Translations under genes and position numbers: made by a program | Part shown: positions 28,101 through 34,489 of the stretch, piece by piece | How positions within the stretch are numbered: the first letter of the stretch is position 1 | Layout of the letters: each line of letters begins with the position of its first letter | NCBI GenBank assembly: GCA_026417155.1 | Contig: JAOADU010000060.1 | Span: forward strand, 75,604 to 119,493 | DNA: 43,890 nucleotides | Source: Bacteroidales bacterium | GTDB lineage: Bacteria; Bacteroidota; Bacteroidia; Bacteroidales; GWA2-32-17 | Direction of reading: 5' to 3' | The notes under the pieces: model-generated | The model's input: only the letters and a program-made list of their open reading frames with translations | What the model was told of the DNA's origin: nothing | Databases searched by the model: none

Positions 28101-28338
28101 AGCATGGAGTGGGAAGTCGCCTTATAGCAAAGAGAATGCCTATAACACCGAAATCATACAACAAGGTCCTATTACTATTATTATTGACAAAAAAAGAGAC
28201 CCTATTGTGTGGGGTTATGGTTTTGGGCTGAGAAGTCGTTTATTGGGTTATTTTGTTAGAGCCGATTGGGCTTGGGGAGTCGAAAATAATATGATTTTAC
28301 CTATGATTTTCTATTTATCGTTAAGTACCGATTTTTAA
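25144..28338 (+). CDS. Degenerate peptidase / TolB-like propeller / outer-membrane barrel fusion
   Basis: 1064 residues with a signal peptide (1-19). Residues about 40-290 resemble the Peptidase_MA gluzincin fold, including the LPDWFYKGLISFLSEEW segment (170-186), but where HExxH should be (near 137-148) the sequence reads IKAAIAQIL, so no zinc site is present. About 295-620 is a WD40-like/TolB beta-propeller with repeats such as LSPDGQWLVYAT and the Asp-rich turns. The last 400 residues are an outer-membrane barrel of the Omp85 kind: FIDAGTAWSG, GYGFGLRSRL and a terminal phenylalanine. This architecture is known from Bacteroidota genomes but I know no assigned function. It lies in the operon after the sensor kinase (51-base gap). 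Confidence 0.75.
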   Translation: MTYLRFVILFLLWALTTNAQFYNGLQTDFGKNRVQYQNFLWQYYRFAQFDVYFYENGSKLAEFVALKAQQYLPELESKVGNTLQKRIIFLVYNNLSDFRQSNIGLVTGNDQYNVGGTTQLIDNKVFLYYEGDHYRFEKQIKAAIAQILVDQTLYGSDFKSKVTNSTLLNLPDWFYKGLISFLSEEWSSEIDNVVRDGIISNRYEKFNRLTGNDAIYAGHSMWYFIYKKFGKQTIPNILYLTRISKNVETGFLYTIGLPIKYLNYEWLDYFKTIYFKDEQKRIPPPENFITKKIKSNTIIQQTKLSPDGQWLVYATNTMGRIKIYLKNIQTNSFRCIYRQGVRLDQITDYSYPIIAWHPSNKLVAFITEKKGSRFLYTYEIETKELSEKELFQVQKILDFDFSHNGFNIVMSAVKDGYTDIFVFNNASNIFEQITKDIADDRYPKFIEQSQKILFSSNRASERIHTDSIRKTYDVFIYDYKSKDTLLTRITNLPLSNEILPYYYKKNEYILLSDESGLFNRYTAQYDSVISYIDTATHYRYFTNISPITNYSRNIIEHDLSMSGQITNLFNFKNKMYATLELTNAFKANEKVNSPFLKDIHKNYKDTVIKKETEKLMDTTKIKLLNIDTNNIDIQHYIFNFQIHQLKGQLRDNQSENTEQKLSFKPMIYLTSFYTNSLTSQVDFGFLSNSYQPFTGGPFYYNPGLNVFFKLGTNDLFEDYKIIGGVRFAGNFNSNEYLISFENLKKRLDKQIVFHRLALNKINNVALMKTHTHEMFYILRYPFNQVLATRFTTQYRYDRTAYMATDVQTLKQSDEINLWLGLKGELIYDNTISKGLNLLFGTRAKMFFETYYQTNKQFQSLYVSGFDVRHYQPIHRTFIWASRLAASNSFGKAKLIYYLGSVDNWINLSTKVPLFDPSVRIDPNQNYVYQAIATNMRGFPQNIRNGNNFVVWNNELRLPIVKYIMNRPIHSDFFENLQIIGFIDAGTAWSGKSPYSKENAYNTEIIQQGPITIIIDKKRDPIVWGYGFGLRSRLLGYFVRADWAWGVENNMILPMIFYLSLSTDF

Positions 28339-28349
28339 AAAAAATAAAT

Positions 28350-28712
28350 ATGTACGAATGGATTATTTTATTATTAGTTGGCTTAGCGGCAGGAATATTA
28401 GGAGGTATGATGGGCGTTGGCGGAGGAGTAATTGTAATTCCTGCTCTTATGTTTTTTATGGGGCTTAGCCAAAAAGAAGCCAATGCAACAAGTGTTGCTT
28501 TTATGTTAGCACCTACCGGACTCTTAGCTTTTATTAATTATTATAAAGCAGGTCTAGTAAACATTAAATATGCAATAATTTTAGCGATAGCATTTTTTAT
28601 TGGTGCATATTTTGGCTCGGCATGGGCAATTAAAATGCCTATCGATACCCTAAAAAAACTTTTTGGATTTTTGTTAATATTTGTTGGAGTAAAACTAATC
28701 TTTGGCAAATGA
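28350..28712 (+). CDS. Half-length TSUP (TauE/SafE) membrane transporter
   Basis: 120 residues, four membrane helices. GILGGMMGVGGGVIVIPAL is the TSUP/TauE-SafE repeat signature, followed by NATSVAFMLAP and ITYYKAG-like segments (here INYYKAGLVNIKYA). Members with about 250 residues carry two such repeats and move sulfite, sulfonates or other organic anions; here only one repeat is encoded, so the protein would have to pair with itself or another half. The frame is complete (start and stop), so this is not a truncation by damage. The M20 gene overlaps its end by 4 bases (ATGA), suggesting coupled translation. Confidence 0.88.
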   Translation: MYEWIILLLVGLAAGILGGMMGVGGGVIVIPALMFFMGLSQKEANATSVAFMLAPTGLLAFINYYKAGLVNIKYAIILAIAFFIGAYFGSAWAIKMPIDTLKKLFGFLLIFVGVKLIFGK

Positions 28713-29893
28713 TACCTATTCAATATTTTAAGGAGAAAGCTGCAGAAATTGCCAATGAAATTATAAATTTGCGTAAATGGTTACATCAACATCCAGAATT
28801 ATCATTTCAAGAAAAAAATACGTCGTCGTTTATAGCTCAAATACTCACAACTTGGAATATCCCGTTCAAAAAAGATATTGGAGGCAATGGTATTGTTGCA
28901 TGGGTAAAAGGGAAAGATGAAGGGAAATCAATAGCAATTCGCGCCGATATAGACGCGCTGCCGATTCAAGAAGAAACCGGTTTGGATTTTACTTCTAAAG
29001 TTAATGGTGTAATGCATGCATGTGGACATGATGTGCATACAGCGTTATTATTAGGAGCTATTTTCATATTAAATCAAATAAAAAACGATTTCGATGGATG
29101 TATTTATGCGATATTTCAACCTGCTGAAGAAAAAATACCAGGAGGAGCAATTGCCATGCTCAACGATCCATTTTTTCAGAGCTTGCAATTTGATGCTGTC
29201 ATAGCTCAGCATGTTTCACCCGAAATACCTTGTGGATACATTGGATTAAAGGCAGGTCCGTACATGGCATCAACGGATGAGGTTTATATTACCATATCAG
29301 GCAAAGGAGGGCATGCAGCAATGCCGCATCAAATAAACGATACTGTTTTGGCAGCCTCACATTTGATTGTAATGATGCAATCAATAGTTAGCAGATTTTC
29401 TAATCCCAATGTGCCAACCGTACTTTCTTTTGGTAAGTTTATAGCAAATGGTTCAACGAATATTATACCCGATAAAGTTTTCTTGGAGGGCACATTCCGA
29501 ACATTTGACGAAGAGTGGAGAAAAAATGCCCTACAAAAATTAAAAAATATTTGCAGTCAACTTGCCACATCTATGAGTGTTGAGGTAGAAGTGAATATAT
29601 TAAATGGATATCCTGTATTGAAAAATGATGTAAACTTAACTAAGTTAGTATATGAAATATCCAAAGAGTTTTTAACTTCTGAAAGAATCATTACACTTGA
29701 AGCACGCACAACAGCCGAAGACTTTGCTTATTTTTCGCTAAAATATCCATCGTTAATGTTTCGTTTAGGAACAGGAGGAGAGCAATATTGTTCATATCCA
29801 TTGCATTCAAGTAAGTTTAATGTAAACGATAGAGTTTTTACATTTGCACATGGATTATTGGCAAATATGGCATACCGGTTAATAAAAACATAA
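28709..29893 (+). CDS. M20-family amidohydrolase
   Basis: 394 residues, two domains: metallopeptidase core (about 1-185 and 300-394) with a lid (about 186-300, containing GKGGHAAMPH). Metal ligands are visible: HACGHDVHT (C105, H107) and PAEEKIPGG, with a C-terminal His in YPLHSSKF. The Cys-Gly-His pattern is typical of N-acyl-L-amino acid amidohydrolases and related aminoacylase/hippuricase enzymes of family M20D, which release free amino acids from acylated forms in the cytoplasm. The substrate is not readable. It is the last gene before the terminator at 29981. Confidence 0.93.
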   Translation: MIPIQYFKEKAAEIANEIINLRKWLHQHPELSFQEKNTSSFIAQILTTWNIPFKKDIGGNGIVAWVKGKDEGKSIAIRADIDALPIQEETGLDFTSKVNGVMHACGHDVHTALLLGAIFILNQIKNDFDGCIYAIFQPAEEKIPGGAIAMLNDPFFQSLQFDAVIAQHVSPEIPCGYIGLKAGPYMASTDEVYITISGKGGHAAMPHQINDTVLAASHLIVMMQSIVSRFSNPNVPTVLSFGKFIANGSTNIIPDKVFLEGTFRTFDEEWRKNALQKLKNICSQLATSMSVEVEVNILNGYPVLKNDVNLTKLVYEISKEFLTSERIITLEARTTAEDFAYFSLKYPSLMFRLGTGGEQYCSYPLHSSKFNVNDRVFTFAHGLLANMAYRLIKT

Positions 29894-29980
29894 ACAAAGG
29901 CAACTTTTTTATATAAATATACGTCTTATTCATAGTTGCCCCCATAATTCCCATACCAAACCGAAAAAAACGGTTATTAG

Positions 29981-30007
29981 GGCTGCGTAAGCAGCCTTAT
30001 TTTTTAT
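29981..30007 (+). terminator. Rho-independent terminator after the M20 gene
   Basis: Perfect 6-bp stem GGCTGC/GCAGCC with a GTAA loop (29981-29996), followed by a T-rich run. It lies 87 bases after the M20 stop and closes the plus-strand operon. The rest of this 215-base gap holds AT-rich leader and the next promoter. Confidence 0.85.
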
Positions 30008-30044
30008 ATCATTGCAACCTTTTATTGTTTTTTTACGTCAAAAG

Positions 30045-30076
30045 TTTGTTGAAAATAAAATTAATATATAATTTTG
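30045..30076 (+). promoter_or_regulatory. Strong Bacteroidota promoter of the T9SS exoprotein gene
   Basis: TTTG at 30045-30048 and TAATTTTG at 30069-30076 match both consensus elements exactly, with a 20-base spacer. The ATG is 32 bases after the box, giving a short leader. Confidence 0.8.
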
Positions 30077-30108
30077 CTTAAATTAATGTCTAACTAAACT
30101 ATTGTACT

Positions 30109-32112
30109 ATGAAAAAAGTGTTACTAATTCTTGTGGCAACAAGTCTTGTGTTTGGTATTCAAGCACAAAAGTATGCTGTTAAAAAAGCAGAAAATCTTAA
30201 ACTGAAAAGCATTCACGTAAAGAACGACAACGACGTGATGCTACCATTTTTACCTGTAAATAAGCCAACCAATGCACACAACAAATCTGTAACGGGTGTT
30301 CTTATTGGCACCAGTGTTAATGCTTATACAGCCATTTACGATCCCAATTATCAAATCGATTACAATCCAGAATTGAACATAATTATGCACACACACAGAG
30401 CAGGAGGTGCTTGGGGTGGTGTTGGTGGTGACCTCCGCTGCAAAATGAGCTTAGATAAAGGAAATACATGGACAGATTCAGTTGTATTTACACAACAAGG
30501 AAATAATCGTTATCGTTATCCTAATGGTATTATTTATAATCCCAGTGGTAACACTAATCCTAACGATGCTTATGTTTTAGTAAACGGTCCTATTACCGAT
30601 GGTGCAGGATGGAATTTTATGTATTTCGATTCAAAGAAAAAAGATGGCTCAAATCTTGTATTAAATCAAGTTGCACCTATTAATGCCAGTCAATTAGAAC
30701 GTATCAATTTAAGTGGTGGAAATGGTTCTTTCTATACAGGAAGTTTAAAAACCAATGCAGCTAACAACTGGTATGAAAGATGGTATATCCGCAAATTACA
30801 ATTCAATCCCAATACCAATGGTTTTGATGTAAATACAATTTTTAATAAAACACGTAACTGGAAAATGCGTCAATTCTCTAATGCATCTATCGAATGGTGG
30901 TTTAATTGGAATAATGTGTTCGATACTGATGGTCAAAAAGGTTATGCATGGTGTTTTGGTGCTGAACAAGAATTCGATCCATATAATGAAACTAGCACAC
31001 CTTTAGTATGGGGAACGACTAATGGTGGTCAAGATTGGATTCAAGCTTATGCAAGTGGTTGCTGGCATACTTTAAGCAACTTAACAGACCAAATATGGCC
31101 AACTTATGCTTCAATTGCAGCATATCCAAATAATCCTGAAAACTGGGTATTCCGTCCATTTTTCGAAGGTGGTTCATCTGTTGATGACAACTATTCTCCT
31201 GGTGTTATTGACTATCAAGGCAATTTACACTTCCTTGCTATTGTTGCGGGAAGATATTCTTCTCATCCTGACTCATTAGGTTATTCCTTTGCAAATCATC
31301 CAACATTATTGTTTGATGTTTATACTACGGGTTGGGATCCTATTCACCAAACTTATACGTGGGATGTTCAATTTGTAGATACTATTTGGTCGCAAGTAGT
31401 TTCTGACGATGTTTCACCTTATGTTGGCCAAGATGGTGGATTAGGTTGGGAACATATGCTTAATATTTCGGCTAGCCCCGATAAAAAAGTAATTTTTGCA
31501 ATATGGACCGATACCGATCCTCAAATGGATAGCTTAAATACAATGCCCGATATTAAAGTGCGTGCGTTCAATTATGAAAATTGGACAGCTACACCAGTTA
31601 TCAACTTTACACAAGGCGAAGGTGGTTTATATTTCTGGGTTAATACATCGCGTTATGTTGTAAAAGATGGAAATGACTATATTATACCATTATCTTATAT
31701 TGACGTTTATGAAACGGGTAACCCAGATGTTGCGCAAAAACATTACTTTGCACAAAATTTACGCATAACTCCTGCTGACTTTACCGAAACTATTTCTCCA
31801 TCTACCATTACAGGAGCTTGCATTACCAGTGCTAATATCAGCAAATATAACACCAGCTTGAAAGTTGATCAAAACAATCCTAACCCCGCTAAGAATAATA
31901 CTCAAATTGCAGTTACTTTACCTGAAGCTTCTGATGTTGTTGTAACCATTACAAACGTTATGGGACAAAAAGTAATGGAAATCAACAAAGGAAAACTCAA
32001 TGCAGGAAAGAACATTATCAATGTAAATGTTAGCAACTTACAAAGCGGAATTTATTTCTACACGGTAGAAGCTAATAATACAAAAGTTACAAAGAAGATG
32101 ATTGTAGAATAA
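30109..32112 (+). CDS. T9SS-exported protein with Asp-box (BNR-like) propeller
   Basis: 667 residues. Signal peptide 1-20. Two Asp-box-like motifs are present: SLDKGNTW (114-121) and TTNGGQDW (303-310), which occur in sialidase-like beta-propellers. The C-terminal part (about 588-667) is a type A T9SS sorting domain: QNNPNPAKNNTQIAV, then VTITNVMGQKV, LQSGIYFYTVE and a final KKMIVE. Such proteins pass the outer membrane by the type IX system and remain on the surface or are released. No sialidase active-site set (Arg triad) is evident to me, so the propeller may bind rather than cut. It is a one-gene unit with a consensus promoter and terminators on both sides, as for strongly expressed exoproteins. 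Confidence 0.88.
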   Translation: MKKVLLILVATSLVFGIQAQKYAVKKAENLKLKSIHVKNDNDVMLPFLPVNKPTNAHNKSVTGVLIGTSVNAYTAIYDPNYQIDYNPELNIIMHTHRAGGAWGGVGGDLRCKMSLDKGNTWTDSVVFTQQGNNRYRYPNGIIYNPSGNTNPNDAYVLVNGPITDGAGWNFMYFDSKKKDGSNLVLNQVAPINASQLERINLSGGNGSFYTGSLKTNAANNWYERWYIRKLQFNPNTNGFDVNTIFNKTRNWKMRQFSNASIEWWFNWNNVFDTDGQKGYAWCFGAEQEFDPYNETSTPLVWGTTNGGQDWIQAYASGCWHTLSNLTDQIWPTYASIAAYPNNPENWVFRPFFEGGSSVDDNYSPGVIDYQGNLHFLAIVAGRYSSHPDSLGYSFANHPTLLFDVYTTGWDPIHQTYTWDVQFVDTIWSQVVSDDVSPYVGQDGGLGWEHMLNISASPDKKVIFAIWTDTDPQMDSLNTMPDIKVRAFNYENWTATPVINFTQGEGGLYFWVNTSRYVVKDGNDYIIPLSYIDVYETGNPDVAQKHYFAQNLRITPADFTETISPSTITGACITSANISKYNTSLKVDQNNPNPAKNNTQIAVTLPEASDVVVTITNVMGQKVMEINKGKLNAGKNIINVNVSNLQSGIYFYTVEANNTKVTKKMIVE

Positions 32113-32132
32113 TCATTTGATTAATAATTTTT

Positions 32133-32165
32133 AAAAAGGCTGTCTTTTAAAAGACAGCCTTTTTT
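32133..32165 (+). terminator. Terminator after the T9SS exoprotein
   Basis: A near-perfect palindrome: GGCTGTCTTTT (32138-32148) pairs with AAAAGACAGCC (32149-32159), extended by flanking A and T runs. The T run on the 3' side makes it a Rho-independent terminator. Its symmetry could also let it act for minus-strand transcripts. Confidence 0.88.
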
Positions 32166-32189
32166 ATTATTTTGCAAAAAATAAAATTA

Positions 32190-32951
32190 ATGAACATATA
32201 TTCTAAAATAATTGAAGTTCAACAAAAAAATCAATTTTCTGTTTTATGCACAATTGTAAAAACCATAGGTTCTGTACCACAAAAAGCAGGTGCAAAGATG
32301 TTAGTTTTTGAAGATGGGAGCATCTACGGAACCATAGGTGGTGGAACGCTCGAATACCAAGTCATTCGAAAAGCAGTTGAGCTTATTCATCAAAATGAAA
32401 ATTTTTTATGTTTATTATTTGAAAAAGAAAATGAAAAAGCATCTGTAGAAGTTTTTTTTGAAAAAATATTTCCAACAGCAAATTTGTTTATCTTTGGGGG
32501 AGGGCATGTTGGTTTGGCATTAGCTAATTTTTCGCAGCAATTTGATTTTTCTATTACTGTTATTGATCCAAGGCAGCAAGAAACAATTGCTTCATCTAAT
32601 AAGATACGATATTTACAAAAAGATTATTTAGAAGCAATTGATGAACTCGAATTTAATCAAAATACATTTATTGTAATTGCAACTCCTAACCATACAACTG
32701 ATAGAGATATTTTAATAAAAATTATACATAAACCACATGCATACGTAGGTTTAATTGGTAGTAGAAAAAAAGTTGAAGAAATTCGCAACTATTGTATAGA
32801 ACATCAATTACTTAATAATGAACAATTATCACAAATTGATATGCCAATAGGTATTAAAATTGCCGCTATTACACCCAATGAAATAGCAATAAGCATTTTA
32901 GCTAAATTGATAGATGTAAAGAATAAGCAAAGCAAGAGTTATGAGGGTTAA
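32190..32951 (+). CDS. XdhC/CoxI-family protein
   Basis: 253 residues. N-terminal XdhC_CoxI domain (TIVKTIGSVPQKAGAKMLV, GSIYGTIGGGTLEYQVI) and C-terminal Rossmann-like XdhC_C domain (NLFIFGGGHVGLAL, VIDPRQ, IATPNHTTDRDIL, AYVGLIGSRKKV, then PIGIKIAAITPNEIAISI). In other bacteria XdhC inserts the sulfido-molybdenum cofactor into xanthine dehydrogenase-type enzymes. No molybdenum enzyme lies in this window, so the client is elsewhere. The frame also opens at TTG 32172, but ATG 32190 is preferred. The hypothetical gene downstream overlaps by 11 bases. Confidence 0.9.
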   Translation: MNIYSKIIEVQQKNQFSVLCTIVKTIGSVPQKAGAKMLVFEDGSIYGTIGGGTLEYQVIRKAVELIHQNENFLCLLFEKENEKASVEVFFEKIFPTANLFIFGGGHVGLALANFSQQFDFSITVIDPRQQETIASSNKIRYLQKDYLEAIDELEFNQNTFIVIATPNHTTDRDILIKIIHKPHAYVGLIGSRKKVEEIRNYCIEHQLLNNEQLSQIDMPIGIKIAAITPNEIAISILAKLIDVKNKQSKSYEG

Positions 32952-33813
32952 AATAATACTCATACTAACGCTTATTTTGTACATAGTAGAAAATAATTAT
33001 TCGCAACATACACGATACTTAATAGATAGTGAAAAAAGATTAAAATTTTGGTTTGATACATTATTCAAAAGAAATGAAATACGATATATATTATCCGATT
33101 CGCTTAAAAAAGTTTATGCAGATTCAATTTACTATGAATTAGCAAATGTTTTACAAGAAGAAAATTCGTTTACATATCCGTTTCAATCGCTTGAAAAATT
33201 AAGCAAATTAACATCGAGCGATAGTCTTGTAAGAGTATTTACATGGAACATAAAATTAAGTGGAAACAAGTTTTATTATTATGGCTTTATTTTAAAACGA
33301 AAAAATAAAACTGATCGAAAAAGTATAGTTTTCCCCTTAAATGATTTTTCCGATTCTCTTTCCGATGCAGAACTAGAACAACTAACGCTTTCGCATAATA
33401 AATGGTATGGCGCATTATATTATCAAATCATGAATTATACATATAAAAAACAAACCTATTATATTCTAATAGGCTGGGATGGATACAGTTCATACATTAA
33501 TAGAAAAGTAGTCGAAATATTATATTTTAATCAGCGAGGGAAACCATTATTCGGACGTTCAGTATTTAAGTCAGATACTAAAACCGTTAAACGCCTTGTT
33601 TTTAATCACAGCATTAAAGCTTCGATGACATGCCATTATGATGATAACATGAAAGCAATTGTATTTGATCACCTTGTTCCAAGTTCGTCAATATATAATG
33701 GAATGTACGAGTTTTATGGGCCTAATGGTACTTACGATGCATATTTTCTTAAAAACAATCTTTGGATTTACAAAGAAGACATAGAAGTAAAAAATCCACC
33801 ACCGAAAAAGTAA
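32941..33813 (+). CDS. Secreted hypothetical protein
   Basis: 290 residues with a signal peptide (1-21, cleavage near NNYSQ). The mature part is mixed alpha/beta; an IGWDGYSSYINRKVVEI stretch with paired aromatic residues and a later EFYGPNGTYDAYFL segment look like the most conserved parts. I do not recognise a named domain. It overlaps XdhC by 11 bases, so it is translated from the same message; the response regulator gene starts 63 bases later behind its own promoter box. Probably periplasmic or outer-membrane associated. Confidence 0.65.
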   Translation: MRVKIILILTLILYIVENNYSQHTRYLIDSEKRLKFWFDTLFKRNEIRYILSDSLKKVYADSIYYELANVLQEENSFTYPFQSLEKLSKLTSSDSLVRVFTWNIKLSGNKFYYYGFILKRKNKTDRKSIVFPLNDFSDSLSDAELEQLTLSHNKWYGALYYQIMNYTYKKQTYYILIGWDGYSSYINRKVVEILYFNQRGKPLFGRSVFKSDTKTVKRLVFNHSIKASMTCHYDDNMKAIVFDHLVPSSSIYNGMYEFYGPNGTYDAYFLKNNLWIYKEDIEVKNPPPKK

Positions 33814-33826
33814 ATTTAGTCAAAAT

Positions 33827-33861
33827 TTTGAAACATTTTAATAAGCGAATGATTAATTTTG
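33827..33861 (+). promoter_or_regulatory. Candidate promoter of the membrane-anchored response regulator
   Basis: TAATTTTG at 33854-33861 is an exact -7 element 15 bases before the ATG. TTTG at 33827-33830 is 23 bases upstream, slightly more than the usual 19-21. Confidence 0.45.
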
Positions 33862-33876
33862 TGCAAATTTTGATGA

Positions 33877-34416
33877 ATGATAAAAATTAAAGATAACGAT
33901 ATACAAATTTTCATTGTTGACGACGATGAATTGCTCATTAAAATTTTACAAACAAAATTTAAACAAAACACCAATTATAAAATTACTACATTTACTTCGG
34001 GCGATGACTTTTTATCATTTTATAAAAATTTACCAAAACCCAAAAAGCAAGTTCATATTTTAGTGCTCGATTATCTTCTTAAACCACACGAACCATTACA
34101 AACCAGTAAAAATGGCATACATTACTTGCAAGAAGTAAAAAAAATAAATCCCGACATTCAAGTATTATTAATATCGGCCGTTGATAATCCCGATATTGCT
34201 ATACAAGCTCAAAATAGTGGGGCATTAGCTTTTATAAAAAAGAATGAAAATGCATTTTTACGAATTAGCAATCAAATAAATTTTATTATTAGCGATTTAC
34301 AACTAAGAAAAGCTCATAAACGAAGTTTACTTACTCGACAAATTTTCTTTTCTTTATTAGTAGCGTTTGCTTTGTTCATCATATACATTTTTATTAGCGA
34401 TTTATTAAGCAGCTAG
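33877..34416 (+). CDS. Response regulator receiver with C-terminal membrane anchor
   Basis: 179 residues. Residues 9-125 are a complete receiver domain: acidic triad IVDDDE (D15-D17), phospho-acceptor D65 in LVLDYLL, the switch Ser in LLISAVD (S100) and the conserved Lys in FIKK (K121/K122). A basic helix (140-155, with RKAHKRS) leads into one membrane helix at 156-174, with only five residues after it. The protein is therefore a receiver held at the inner membrane by its tail, with no DNA-binding or enzyme output. It may relay or buffer phosphate or gate a membrane partner (inference). Neighbours are a secreted hypothetical and htpG, neither of which names a partner; a hybrid kinase lies about 9 kb upstream. 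Confidence 0.85.
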   Translation: MIKIKDNDIQIFIVDDDELLIKILQTKFKQNTNYKITTFTSGDDFLSFYKNLPKPKKQVHILVLDYLLKPHEPLQTSKNGIHYLQEVKKINPDIQVLLISAVDNPDIAIQAQNSGALAFIKKNENAFLRISNQINFIISDLQLRKAHKRSLLTRQIFFSLLVAFALFIIYIFISDLLSS

Positions 34417-34426
34417 TAACTGACGT

Positions 34427-34460
34427 ATTGTCATTATATACAAATTGGCATTGACTTTGT
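34427..34460 (+). promoter_or_regulatory. htpG promoter region
   Basis: ATTG (34427-34430) and TGACTTTG (34452-34459) fit the housekeeping promoter with one mismatch each and a 21-base spacer. In the same place TTGGCAT, five bases, TTGT (34445-34460) resembles a sigma-54 -24/-12 element (TGGCAC-N5-TTGC). Either could drive htpG, whose ATG is 30 bases downstream. Confidence 0.4.
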
Positions 34461-34489
34461 CATAATCCTATCCTAAAAAAAATAAAGCT

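Noticed and set aside
28541-28723. Minus-strand frames opposite the TSUP gene
   Set aside because: Antisense shadows of a clear membrane protein, with no promoter or motif of their own.
29894-30044. Possible small RNA between the M20 terminator and the T9SS gene
   Set aside because: Only one hairpin is present and it is explained as the terminator; no separate promoter precedes it.
32172-32189. TTG start for the XdhC-like gene
   Set aside because: An ATG six codons later suits the family start better and the extra residues add nothing recognisable.
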